This document shows, piece by piece, positions 25,930 to 33,817 of a stretch of 64,000 nucleotides of DNA (positions are counted from its first letter, which is position 1; each line of letters begins with the position of its first letter). Both the position numbers and the translations under genes were made by a program. Source of the DNA: Halobacteriovorax sp. (lineage in GTDB: Bacteria > Bdellovibrionota > Bacteriovoracia > Bacteriovoracales > Bacteriovoracaceae); the NCBI GenBank assembly GCA_002716825.1, contig PBCC01000007.1, positions 1 through 64,000 on the forward strand, written 5' to 3'. The notes under the pieces were generated by a model that was given only the letters and a program-made list of their open reading frames with translations, was not told the DNA's origin and did not search any database.

Positions 25930-26742
25930 GTATTGCTGTTCAAAGTTGTTTTTCGATCGATCCTTTCGGACATTCTTCTTTGTATACATATTCAGCTTCA
26001 CCAGCGTTCGGTAACAGGCTTCACTTACAGCAATGACAAAACCAACCTTCCCCTGCTTCCAGGATTTGGCATAGATTTGAAAAAAGGTTCCAAATAGCGT
26101 CGCCAACACCACAAAGGCACTAGCATTTTTGCCACGATCAAGTTTTTCTTCAGCAACTAAGACAATAAATCTCGGTAGCTTTTTGATCCAGTCATCAATT
26201 CCATAATGAGGCCAATGTAAAATGCGCATCTCTTTTGGAAACTCTCCCATTTCGGGGTCACCGACTTTGGCCAGGCGACCATCGATGAGATGCTCATGGT
26301 GATTGCCACCGGTATAACGAATATGTTTTGTTTGAAATAACCGTTCCTGATAATCAGATTTTCCATAAGCATATTCGATAGCTTCACCTTCGAAGTATTC
26401 CGTGCGCACAATACGGTAAAGTTTTTTGGCTTGGGGCAGTTGAATGATTCGAGAAATTTCATTAATCACTGCTTCAGACACTGCCTCGTCGGCGTCCATC
26501 ATGAAGCACCATTTGTGAGTAGCCTTCTCAATAGAGAAATTTCGTTGCGCAATAAATCCAGGCCAAGGGTTTTGGAAAACTTTCACATTCGGATATTCTT
26601 TTGCAATCTCTATAGTGGCATCGCTACTTCCACCGTCGACAAGCACAACTTCCTCAAAAGCAGTAAGTGAGTCAAGACATCTACGCAAGGAGTACGCAGC
26701 ATTTTGGGCAATGATAAGAACTGATACTGATAGCTTGGACAT
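25921..26742 (-). CDS. Family 2 glycosyltransferase (WaaE/KdtX-like)
   Basis: Taking the ATG at 26742 (a TTG lies three codons upstream) gives 273 residues. The GT-A fold is evident from VLIIAQNAAYSLRRCLDSL, EEVVLVDGGSSDAT and a DxD-type metal site in CFMMDADEAVS. Later WPGFIAQRNF and HEHLIDG segments match the LPS-core glucosyltransferase subgroup WaaE/KdtX. A hydrophobic C-terminal region (AFVVLATLFGTFFQIYAK) may contact the membrane. It pairs with the convergent GT4 gene, pointing to envelope glycan synthesis. Confidence 0.85.
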   Translation of the reverse strand: MSKLSVSVLIIAQNAAYSLRRCLDSLTAFEEVVLVDGGSSDATIEIAKEYPNVKVFQNPWPGFIAQRNFSIEKATHKWCFMMDADEAVSEAVINEISRIIQLPQAKKLYRIVRTEYFEGEAIEYAYGKSDYQERLFQTKHIRYTGGNHHEHLIDGRLAKVGDPEMGEFPKEMRILHWPHYGIDDWIKKLPRFIVLVAEEKLDRGKNASAFVVLATLFGTFFQIYAKSWKQGKVGFVIAVSEACYRTLVKLNMYTKKNVRKDRSKNNFEQQYLN

Positions 26743-26799
26743 AGGACTCAACTTTACCTTACAATAATGCTCGAACCAAGATTTATTCGGAGGTCTCTC

Positions 26800-27372
26800 A
26801 TGCGCACTGCGCTTTTTTCACTGCTCTTTTTATTCACGTCATGTGGTATTCAATCTATTCCTGAGTCAAAAAATGAAGTTGAGGCTACTTGGGCCGAAGT
26901 TCAAAACCAATACAAAAGACGTGCTGACCTAATTCCAAACCTGGTTGAGACGGTCAAAGGTTACGCCGCTCAAGAAAAAGATACGCTCACAGCAGTTGTT
27001 GAAGCTCGCGCTAAAGCAACTCAAAGTAATATTTCTGTCGATAATCTAAACGATCAGACTTTGCAGCAATTCTCAAAGGCTCAGCAAGGCCTATCCAGTG
27101 CCCTCTCGCGATTGATGGTAGTGGTTGAAAAGTATCCCGACCTCAAATCGAATGAGAACTTTAAACAGCTTCAATTTCAACTTGAAGGCACAGAAAATCG
27201 CATCACAGTAGCTCGTAATCGTTATATTGAATCTATCAAGAATTTTAATAATAAAGTCACTGTGCCGCCAAGCTCATGGACAAATAGTTTGTTCTACCAC
27301 CATAGCAAAATGCCACAATTTCAAGTCGAGAATCTAGAGCAAGTTCAAGATGCTCCAAAGGTTAACTTTTAA
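26800..27372 (+). CDS. lemA: LemA family lipoprotein
   Basis: The ATG at 26800 follows a clear CGGAGG; the longer frame from 26767 would hide the signal. The 190-residue protein has a lipobox (LFTSCG) and the LemA signature NQYKRRADLIPNLVETVKGYAAQEKDTL. ENFKQLQFQLEGTENRITVARNRYI and the YNxxVxxFP-like tail (IKNFNNKVTVPPSS) follow. LemA proteins are helical envelope proteins often linked to TPM-domain genes, as here. The TAA overlaps the next ATG (TAATG at 27370-27374). Confidence 0.92.
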   Translation: MRTALFSLLFLFTSCGIQSIPESKNEVEATWAEVQNQYKRRADLIPNLVETVKGYAAQEKDTLTAVVEARAKATQSNISVDNLNDQTLQQFSKAQQGLSSALSRLMVVVEKYPDLKSNENFKQLQFQLEGTENRITVARNRYIESIKNFNNKVTVPPSSWTNSLFYHHSKMPQFQVENLEQVQDAPKVNF

Positions 27373-28088
27373 TGCGAATTTTTCTCTCAATTTTACTTTT
27401 ATCTTTTTCACTTAGCGCCCGAGAGATACCAGCCCTAAGCGGACCGGTTATCGATGAAGCAAAGGTTTTTACAACCGATCAAAAATGGCAACTCTCCAGC
27501 GTACTAAAAAATGTTAATGAGAAGTATGGCATCCAACTCCAGGTCTTTATAGCGAGCGACATGGATGGAGATGCCATTGAGAATTTCTCTATTCGCGCAG
27601 TAGACAAATGGAAACTTGGGTCTGCCAAAGGCGACAACGGCTTACTCCTGGTTATGGCCATGGCAGAGAAAAAGATTAGAATCGAAGTTGGTCAAGGGCT
27701 TGAGGGTGTTGTCACAGATGCTCAAGCAGGAATACTTATACAATCCTTAACACCGTACTTTAGACGCGGTGATTTTAGCACTGGTATTTTAGTAGGAGTA
27801 AATGGACTGCTCGGCCTAGTTGGGGTTCAAACTCAATCAGCCTCTGTCGGTATGAATAAACAAACGAAGAAAAAGCCAATTGGTATTTTCTCTTTAGCTT
27901 TTCTCGTTATCTTTTTTATATTCGAAATGCTCACCAGAAGACGTCGCGGCTCGGCCCTCTTCTATGGCGCCATGCTTGTCGTCTGACTTTCATCTTCTTC
28001 GCGCTCGGGCGGTTTTTCCGGCGGCGGCGGAGGCTGGTCAGGTGGTGGTGGCGGCTTTTCAGGCGGCGGCGCCAGTGGGGGTTGGTAA
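27372..28088 (+). pseudogene. Exported TPM-domain protein interrupted by an in-frame UGA before its Gly-rich tail
   Basis: The frame opens with a signal peptide (MRIFLSILLLSFSLSAR), then a TPM domain (VIDEAKVFTTDQKWQL, GDNGLLLVMAMAEKKIRIEVGQGLEGVVTDAQAG) and a membrane helix (IGIFSLAFLVIFFIFEML). At codon 205 a TGA (27984-27986) stops it. The same frame continues 33 codons through an SGGFSGGGGGWSGGGGGF run to TAA at 28086-28088, which overlaps the next gene start as TAATG. A glycine-rich tail ending GGASGxW is normal for this family, so the downstream part belongs to the gene. The 204-residue product may still work, since the TPM domain and helix are complete. Confidence 0.85.
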
Positions 28089-28723
28089 TGAAAAAACTTT
28101 CTAAAGAATTCATGGCCGATATAAAAAATCTGGTCACTGACATCGAAGCCAAGAGTACAGGTGAGATCGTTCCTGTCATTCTTGAAAGTAGTGATAGCTA
28201 CCCTTCTGCACATTTTCGCTGGGCCTTGCTATTAAGCTTAATCGCACCGGTACTGCTCTACATGTCACCACTTACAATAAGCGATCCTATTTGGTTTATG
28301 GCCTCTCAGGGCATTGCTGCAACCCTTGGCTTGATCATCGCTTTTCATCCAAAGTTGAAGCGCTTCATGCTGAGTAAAAAGCAAATGAATGAAGAAGTTT
28401 ATCAGCGAGCGCTGCAGGCTTATTTCGAACACGGAGTACATACAACCAAAGATAGAGACGGTGTTTTGATCTTCATCTCAAACTTTGAGCATCGTGCTCA
28501 TATTCTGGCAGATATTGGGATTGCTGCTAAGGTTGACGAGCAAACCTGGAAGGCAATTCTCAATAAAGCCCTAATCGATTTGAAAAATCGCGACCTACCT
28601 AAAGCGCTAACCGGTCTAGTTCGTGAAACAGGCGAGCTTTTGACTCAGGAATTTCCAAGAAACACGCAGGAAAATGACAACATCAAGCAAAGTGAACTCG
28701 ACGACGGGGTGCGTACCGATTAA
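28088..28723 (+). CDS. Second TPM-domain protein, membrane-anchored
   Basis: The ATG at 28088 overlaps the TAA of the upstream frame (TAATG). The 211-residue protein has no signal peptide. It contains TPM-family features: DIEAKSTGEIVPVIL and THTTKDRDG-like (HTTKDRDGVLIFISNFEHRA), then ILADIGIAAKVDEQTW. Two membrane helices lie around residues 45-63 and 70-92. The C-terminus is hydrophilic. It pairs with the preceding TPM protein and LemA in one operon, a common arrangement whose function is not established. Confidence 0.85.
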   Translation: MKKLSKEFMADIKNLVTDIEAKSTGEIVPVILESSDSYPSAHFRWALLLSLIAPVLLYMSPLTISDPIWFMASQGIAATLGLIIAFHPKLKRFMLSKKQMNEEVYQRALQAYFEHGVHTTKDRDGVLIFISNFEHRAHILADIGIAAKVDEQTWKAILNKALIDLKNRDLPKALTGLVRETGELLTQEFPRNTQENDNIKQSELDDGVRTD

Positions 28724-28732
28724 ACTAGTTTC

Positions 28733-29362
28733 ATGGAAAGTTCGACCAAATCTATTTTAGAGGAAACCCTGTTTGTCTGGTCAGTCATTCACAATACTGT
28801 CGTCAAACTTAAAAATGGTTCCATCATTGGTCGAAGCCACCCTCCTTTTGAAGGCGATCAATACCTCGATAAAGAACATTTGGAGTTTCAACTAGAGGCC
28901 GGCACTTGGCACGTCCTAGGCAAAGAAACGACTAACGGTACTCAGCTTAATAACGATGACCTGGACGCTGGAACCAAGATTGCGCTAACAACTTTTGATG
29001 TTCTTTTGGGTGGAGATCAAATCATTGTTGTCCTAGGAAAAGACCTGGTTAAGATTAGCGAGCGCGAAGAATTTCTTAAGAGCATCAAACTCACTAGCGA
29101 CAAGTACGCTGAACAAATCAAGACCATTCAAACAAGATCTGTTGCATTTTTTAAGCTCGAGTATCCAAACTTCGTTAAATTGATTAAAAGAACAGAACTA
29201 CAAAAGAAAATTGAATTGGCTCAAGCTAAAAAGCAAAATGATCTCAAGCCTTTTGATGAGCGCATTGCACAACTTAAAGCGAAGCGAGATAAGATTGAAA
29301 AAGCTTGGAATGAAAAAATTAACGAATTTACAAAAGCTGCTTCCAATTTTAAGGACGAATAA
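28733..29362 (+). CDS. FHA-like domain protein with coiled-coil tail
   Basis: The 209-residue protein has an FHA-like fold at residues 20-105. NGSIIGRSHPPFEGDQYLDKEHLEF holds the GRS and H positions, and HVLGKETTNGTQLNN holds the NGT element that frames phosphothreonine binding. Residues 150-205 form a Lys/Glu-rich coiled coil. It lacks a signal peptide and is likely cytoplasmic. It follows the TPM gene by 9 nt, and its stop overlaps the next ATG (TAATG), so it belongs to the lemA operon. The phospho-peptide partner is unknown. Confidence 0.75.
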   Translation: MESSTKSILEETLFVWSVIHNTVVKLKNGSIIGRSHPPFEGDQYLDKEHLEFQLEAGTWHVLGKETTNGTQLNNDDLDAGTKIALTTFDVLLGGDQIIVVLGKDLVKISEREEFLKSIKLTSDKYAEQIKTIQTRSVAFFKLEYPNFVKLIKRTELQKKIELAQAKKQNDLKPFDERIAQLKAKRDKIEKAWNEKINEFTKAASNFKDE

Positions 29363-30165
29363 TGAAATTTAATTACCGCCCAACACGTACTGAGGCATTT
29401 TTCTATGCCATTTTGATACAATTTTGTCTTTTTGGTCTGTACTTCGCTCATACTAATCTTGAATATTTTGAGTCAGTCTTTGTGGTTGAAGATGGTTTAG
29501 TAGAATGGCTTACTGTTGTCTGGCTTCTACTCACAGCAGGTCTATGCCTTAAGCGATTCGTGACCCTACAAGGAAAAAGGCCAAAGTTCTTTCTCGCTAT
29601 GCTCTTAGTCTTTTCTGCCCTATTCATTTTTGGCGCCGGTGAAGAGATTTCATGGGGACAAAGACTACTTAATGTTGAAAGCTCTGAATTTTTCCAGACC
29701 CATAATGCCCAAGGCGAAACTAATCTTCACAACTTGGTAGTGAGCGGTAAAAAGATCAACAAGATGATCTTTGGCCTAACTCTTGGCATCCTCATCGCTA
29801 TCTACTGCTTAATTCTTCCAACTTTGGCCAGAAAATATAAGCCAGTCATGAAGCTGGTTCAGAAATTCGCCATTCCACTTCCACGTGGCCGCCAAGTTGT
29901 GATGTACTTGCTACTTTTTCTACTCGTTGAAATTAATCCTTCGCCAAAACGTGGGGAGCTTATTGAGTTTGGCGGAACTTTATTATTCTTTTTAATGTTT
30001 CTTAATCCATGGAATAGAAGATCGTTCCAGCTCGAACAGAACAACCACCACCATGGTAAGCGCTACAATAATGGGCCAAGGAATAACCAAAGACGCGGTA
30101 ACTATCGTCCACGTGCCAACCATAACAAGAACCAGAACTCCAAGCCTGCTACTTCAAATAGCTGA
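29362..30165 (+). CDS. Polytopic inner-membrane protein of unknown function
   Basis: The 267-residue protein has about six membrane helices (about residues 12-30, 45-64, 77-94, 134-152, 175-190 and 200-215). A conserved-looking motif, GAGEEISWGQRLL, around residue 94 has acidic residues next to a Trp. The C-terminal 45 residues are Asn/Arg/His-rich and hydrophilic. GEEISWGQR-containing membrane proteins recur in proteobacteria, but I know of no established function. It is the last gene of the lemA operon and is followed by a hairpin terminator. Confidence 0.7.
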   Translation: MKFNYRPTRTEAFFYAILIQFCLFGLYFAHTNLEYFESVFVVEDGLVEWLTVVWLLLTAGLCLKRFVTLQGKRPKFFLAMLLVFSALFIFGAGEEISWGQRLLNVESSEFFQTHNAQGETNLHNLVVSGKKINKMIFGLTLGILIAIYCLILPTLARKYKPVMKLVQKFAIPLPRGRQVVMYLLLFLLVEINPSPKRGELIEFGGTLLFFLMFLNPWNRRSFQLEQNNHHHGKRYNNGPRNNQRRGNYRPRANHNKNQNSKPATSNS

Positions 30166-30181
30166 AATTGCGATTCCTATG

Positions 30182-30211
30182 CCTAGGTAAGATTTTCTTT
30201 ACCTAGGTTTT
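30182..30211 (+). terminator. Intrinsic terminator of the lemA-TPM operon
   Basis: The inverted repeat CCTAGGTAA (30182-30190) and TTACCTAGG (30199-30207), with an 8-nt loop, is followed directly by TTTT. It separates the membrane protein gene from the lysozyme-like gene. Confidence 0.7.
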
Positions 30212-30223
30212 AAAAAGCTTAGC

Positions 30224-30229
30224 TATAAT
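30224..30229 (+). promoter_or_regulatory. TATAAT -10 box very close to a start codon
   Basis: A perfect TATAAT ends 7 nt before the ATG at 30237, and no Shine-Dalgarno sequence is visible between them. If it is used, the transcript would begin at or next to the start codon (leaderless). No clear -35 is seen. Confidence 0.4.
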
Positions 30230-30236
30230 TGGTCCT

Positions 30237-31166
30237 ATGAAAAGTTTAATACTCTTAATGCTTTTTTCCACTCCTCTTATAGCTTCCACTCTTGGGGAAG
30301 CGCCAGGAGTATCAGACAACCCCTTTCCCATTACATGTTCGGTAACTCATAGTGACTGGCTATCAACAGTAAGTTGTATCGACCAGTTGACGTCTGAACA
30401 ATACAGCCACAGTGTTGAGCCTATTCAACTTAATGATCTCATCGCACGCCTAAGGGAAAACGGCGCCGTTTTTGATGAAGAAAGATATAACGGCCAACTA
30501 ATTACAAGTGCCGTACTTCGTTCCGATGAAATGGGTAATTTTAAACCACTCTGTTTTGAGCAGATTCGCTACACGTCCTCAGAGTTTAATCGATTATCTA
30601 GAAGTAGCAGTGATCTCTCGAGAGCTCGCGCAATTGCTACAGCTCTTAAAGATGCTGGCGTTTGCTCGCAAGCAATTCAGCGGGACACTACTGGACTTAA
30701 TATTGATGTCAGCAATAATGATCAACTATTGCAACACTTCCTCTGTATCGCTAACGGTGAATCGACCTTTGGTCGCGGCGCCGATAATATCGGAATGGGT
30801 GGACGCGGACCGTTTGGCATTCATCCAACTGAGCACACTGGTCGAAATGGAATTTGCTCAGGACTAAGTCCAATTGTCACCGCCGAAGAAACAGCCTCTG
30901 CCAAACGCAACAGAACAAAAGCCCAGCGTGGAGCTTCTTATGAGAACGCGACGGTAAGGCGAGAAAATGCCAGATGTGCCCTTAGGCTCTACAGCAGAAA
31001 TAATTACCGCGACTGGGGAAGATCAAACACCAGTTGGGGTACCAATCACGAATGTTCGGCCTCACAACGAGCTCGCTTCAATTTTGAAAGACAGCTAGGT
31101 GAAGCTGCTTGCTGTTCTGAAGCCTGTAAAAGACGAGTTCGTGGCAATAGAACAACATCACTTTAG
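30237..31166 (+). CDS. Exported lysozyme-like (transglycosylase-type) protein
   Basis: The 309-residue protein has a signal peptide (about 1-17) and a lysozyme-like core near residues 165-230. CIANGESTFGRG has a candidate catalytic Glu175, and NIGMGGRGPFGIHPTEH resembles the GxxQI-type substrate-binding turn of lytic transglycosylases. The C-terminal part is Arg-rich with several Cys pairs (CSASQ, ACCSEACKRR), suggesting disulfides. Periplasmic or secreted peptidoglycan cleavage is inferred; the match to a named family is not certain. It overlaps the convergent folA by 4 nt. Confidence 0.6.
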   Translation: MKSLILLMLFSTPLIASTLGEAPGVSDNPFPITCSVTHSDWLSTVSCIDQLTSEQYSHSVEPIQLNDLIARLRENGAVFDEERYNGQLITSAVLRSDEMGNFKPLCFEQIRYTSSEFNRLSRSSSDLSRARAIATALKDAGVCSQAIQRDTTGLNIDVSNNDQLLQHFLCIANGESTFGRGADNIGMGGRGPFGIHPTEHTGRNGICSGLSPIVTAEETASAKRNRTKAQRGASYENATVRRENARCALRLYSRNNYRDWGRSNTSWGTNHECSASQRARFNFERQLGEAACCSEACKRRVRGNRTTSL

Positions 31167-31648
31167 GCCAATTCAAAAACTTTCAAACACCAGCCAGGAG
31201 ATTTCTCTTTTGGTTGGTGAACTTCACTAGAGACTTCCTTCCAGCGATCAAGATTAATGTCGGGAAATACAGCGTCCGCCTGCCCTTCAAAATCCACGTA
31301 ACTTATATACAGTCTTTGCGCGTGCGGCATAAAGAGATTGTAAATCTCAGCCCCACCAGCAATGAAAACTTCACTCTCGCCCCGCTGAGCGCATAGCTCA
31401 AGAGCCTTAGAAGCGGCATCAACACTATCGACACCGTCCATTTTTTTTCGCCCGCGCGTAAGCACAATTGTTTTTCTGCCAGGCAGTGGTTTGCCAATAC
31501 TCTCAAACGTTTTACGCCCCATCACTAAGTGATGGCCCAACGTTGTCTGCTTGAAATGTTTGAAGTCCTCTGGGATATGCCAAGGAATTTTTCCTTCAAA
31601 GCCGAGCTCGCCGTTTTTTCCAACTGCAGCAATAAGTGAAACGATCAT
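31163..31648 (-). CDS. folA: Dihydrofolate reductase
   Basis: A 161-residue protein of normal DHFR length. It starts MIVSLIAAVGKNGELGFEGKIPWHIPEDFKHFK, with the substrate-binding acidic residue in PEDFKHF. HLVMGRKTFESIGKPLPGRKTIVLTR is the NADPH-binding block, and EVFIAGGAEIYNLF is typical of the family. It reduces dihydrofolate to tetrahydrofolate, restoring what ThyA oxidises. It lies 31 nt downstream of thyA on the same strand, forming the classic thyA-folA pair. Confidence 0.96.
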   Translation of the reverse strand: MIVSLIAAVGKNGELGFEGKIPWHIPEDFKHFKQTTLGHHLVMGRKTFESIGKPLPGRKTIVLTRGRKKMDGVDSVDAASKALELCAQRGESEVFIAGGAEIYNLFMPHAQRLYISYVDFEGQADAVFPDINLDRWKEVSSEVHQPKEKSPGWCLKVFELA

Positions 31649-31679
31649 TAAGAATAACTCCCGAAGTGAAGATCAAATG

Positions 31680-32474
31680 TCATACAGCGACTTTGCCCTT
31701 GATGTGTGGATGTGGGTCATACCCAACCAGCTCAAAATCTTCGAAGTTAAATTCAAAAATATCTTTTACATCAGGATTAATTTTCATCTGCGGAAGCGCT
31801 CGTGGTTCACGCGACAATTGCAACTGCGCCTGCTCGATATGATTGGAATAAAGATGAGCATCACCCATAGTGTGCACAAAATCCCCAAGCTCATAGCCAC
31901 ACACCTGAGCAATCATCATAGTAAGAAGCGCATAAGAAGCGATATTAAATGGTACGCCTAAGAATATATCGGCCGAGCGCTGGTACAGCTGACAAGACAA
32001 CTTATTATTGGCGACATAAAACTGCATGAATGAGTGACACGGCGGCAGCGCCATCTTATCGACATCGGCCGGGTTCCAAGCCGTCACGATATGGCGACGG
32101 GAATCAGGGTTTTTCTTAAGCCCTTCAATCAATTGTTTAATTTGATCGACCTCTTTTCCATCCGGTGTTTTCCAGTGGCGCCATTGATAACCATAGACTG
32201 GGCCTAGATCACCTTTTTCGTCGGCCCATTCGTCCCAAATGGAAACGCGATTCTCTTTTAGAAATTGAATATTGGTATCACCTTTTAAAAACCACAAGAG
32301 CTCAACGATGATCGAGCGCAGATGACATTTCTTGGTTGTGACAAGTGGGAAGCCTTCGGCCAAATTATAGCGCGCTTGATAACCAAATACTGAACGCGTG
32401 CCAGTGCCGGTGCGATCACTTTTGTCAGCACCGTTTTCTAAAACGTGTCGCATAAGATCTAAATATTGTTTCAT
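31680..32474 (-). CDS. thyA: Thymidylate synthase (ThyA)
   Basis: The 264-residue protein equals E. coli ThyA in length. It shows [19 protein letters not shown] near the N-terminus, the catalytic Cys in [31 protein letters not shown] and [11 protein letters not shown]. It methylates dUMP to dTMP using methylene-tetrahydrofolate, and it is upstream of folA. A TATAAT -10 lies 23 nt before its ATG, within a symmetrical divergent promoter shared with the NamZ-like gene. Confidence 0.97.
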   Translation of the reverse strand: MKQYLDLMRHVLENGADKSDRTGTGTRSVFGYQARYNLAEGFPLVTTKKCHLRSIIVELLWFLKGDTNIQFLKENRVSIWDEWADEKGDLGPVYGYQWRHWKTPDGKEVDQIKQLIEGLKKNPDSRRHIVTAWNPADVDKMALPPCHSFMQFYVANNKLSCQLYQRSADIFLGVPFNIASYALLTMMIAQVCGYELGDFVHTMGDAHLYSNHIEQAQLQLSREPRALPQMKINPDVKDIFEFNFEDFELVGYDPHPHIKGKVAV

Positions 32475-32496
32475 GAATGTCTCCGGGCGTGTGTGT

Positions 32497-32504
32497 ATTA
32501 TAAT
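32497..32504. promoter_or_regulatory. Symmetrical divergent -10 region (thyA / namZ-like)
   Basis: The octamer ATTATAAT reads as TATAAT on both strands. It lies 23 nt from the thyA ATG and 38 nt from the NamZ-like ATG, so it could serve as overlapping divergent -10 boxes. No strong -35 is evident on either side. Confidence 0.4.
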
Positions 32505-32525
32505 TCTGGCAAACCAGCGACAGCT

Positions 32526-32536
32526 TGTCTAAACTT
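32526..32536 (+). promoter_or_regulatory. Partial match to the repeated upstream element
   Basis: TGTCTAAACTT, the 11-nt core of the 19-bp element at 24109-24127, lies 5 nt upstream of the NamZ-like ATG. The palindromic right half (GACAC) is absent. Confidence 0.25.
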
Positions 32537-32541
32537 GCTGC

Positions 32542-33729
32542 ATGACAATTAAACTAGGCTTAGAAAAACTTATTTCCGACAAAAAGACTCAAGACTTGAT
32601 CCTTGGTCAATTTGGCTATCTCTGTCACAGCGCCAGCGTTGATCAAAACCTTGTCCTCGGGGTTGAAAGCCTCATTAAGGTTTTTGGTCAGCGCCTCCAT
32701 AAAATCTTTGGACCACAACACGGCTTCGTTACTGACGTCCAAGACAATATGGTTGAGACGCACGATTTCAAACATCCCTATTTTAATCGCGTCATTCACT
32801 CGCTTTATGGTGAAACCAGAATCCCAACCGATGAGATGCTTGAGGGACTAGAGACTATCGTGGTTGACCTGCAAGACGTTGGCACTCGTGTATACACTTA
32901 TATTTCGACTCTTAATCTCTTGATGGAAAAATGCGCGCAAAAAGGCATTCGCGTGGTGGTGCTCGATCGCCCCAATCCTGCCCGCGCCGATATAGTCGAA
33001 GGCACAGTGCTTGATCTTAAATGGAAATCATTTGTTGGTCAGCTTCCCATCCCACAACGCCACGGCCTCACCATGGGCGAAGTCGCCATGTTTATTCGAG
33101 ATGTGATGAAAGTTAAATGCGATGTTCATGTCGTCACTATGGATGGCTATAAACGCGCCATGACCTGGGAAGATACAAATCGTCATTGGGTTAATGCCTC
33201 GCCTAACCTTTCCACGCCGAACTCTTGCTTGAGCTTTCCTGGGACCGTTTTGTTTGAAGGAACAAAACTATCTGAAGGACGCGGCACAACTCGTGCGCTT
33301 GAAGTTGTCGGTGCGCCAGAGATTGAGCCATTCTCACTGCTAAAACGAATGAATGAAGATTTAAAAAAATGGAATTTCGAAGGCGTTGTCCTTCGCCCGC
33401 AAATGTTTTGGCCCACCTTTCAAAAGCACGCTGGTAAATCCTGCGGCGGATTTCATATTCATATTACTGACAGCTCTAAAGCTTTGGGTTGGCGAGTCGG
33501 CCAATACCTGCTTAGAGTTTTTCATCAGGAACTTGGAAAGGCTTTTGAATGGCAGGATGCTGCTTATGAGTACGAGTTTGATAAGTCGGCGATCGATTTA
33601 ATCAATGGTACGGACAAGCTGCGTCAATGGGTTGAACAAGACGGTACACTCGCGTCTCTACAAGAGCTTGAAGCCTTAGGCATGAGCGAATTTATGCGGG
33701 CGCGAAGCAGCATTCTCCTTTATTTATAA
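32542..33729 (+). CDS. NamZ-like exo-beta-N-acetylmuramidase (DUF1343)
   Basis: The 395-residue protein matches the DUF1343/NamZ family. It has IFGPQHGF, TDEMLEGLETIVVDLQDVGTRVYTYI, VVVLDRPNPA, HGLTMGEVA and SLSFPGT-like (CLSFPGTVLFEGTKLSEGRGTT) blocks in the usual order. Characterised NamZ removes N-acetylmuramic acid from the non-reducing ends of peptidoglycan fragments. Here there is no signal peptide (it begins MTIKLGLEKLISDKK), so it should act on cytoplasmic muropeptides. It lies divergent from thyA. Confidence 0.88.
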   Translation: MTIKLGLEKLISDKKTQDLILGQFGYLCHSASVDQNLVLGVESLIKVFGQRLHKIFGPQHGFVTDVQDNMVETHDFKHPYFNRVIHSLYGETRIPTDEMLEGLETIVVDLQDVGTRVYTYISTLNLLMEKCAQKGIRVVVLDRPNPARADIVEGTVLDLKWKSFVGQLPIPQRHGLTMGEVAMFIRDVMKVKCDVHVVTMDGYKRAMTWEDTNRHWVNASPNLSTPNSCLSFPGTVLFEGTKLSEGRGTTRALEVVGAPEIEPFSLLKRMNEDLKKWNFEGVVLRPQMFWPTFQKHAGKSCGGFHIHITDSSKALGWRVGQYLLRVFHQELGKAFEWQDAAYEYEFDKSAIDLINGTDKLRQWVEQDGTLASLQELEALGMSEFMRARSSILLYL

Positions 33730-33738
33730 TCTGTTAAG

Positions 33739-33768
33739 TTGCCAATCACCTGTGCGTTTGAGCATAAT
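33739..33768 (+). promoter_or_regulatory. Predicted promoter of the liv operon
   Basis: TTGCCA (33739-33744), an 18-nt spacer and CATAAT (33763-33768) lie about 50 nt upstream of livK. The leader is short and carries AGAGGAG at 33804-33810. Confidence 0.55.
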
Positions 33769-33817
33769 TGTCCAGAAACTTAAATAAGACTCATGGATAA
33801 ATTAGAGGAGCGTACTC

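Noticed and set aside
15465-27986. Genome-wide stop-codon reassignment explaining both in-frame stops
   Set aside because: The two stops are different (UAG and UGA), and both codons end other normal genes here, for example UAG in htpX and UGA in tldD, so a changed code is not supported.
27931-28213. Proline-rich minus-strand open frames
   Set aside because: They are antisense to the Gly-rich tail of the TPM gene; Gly codons read backwards give Pro runs.
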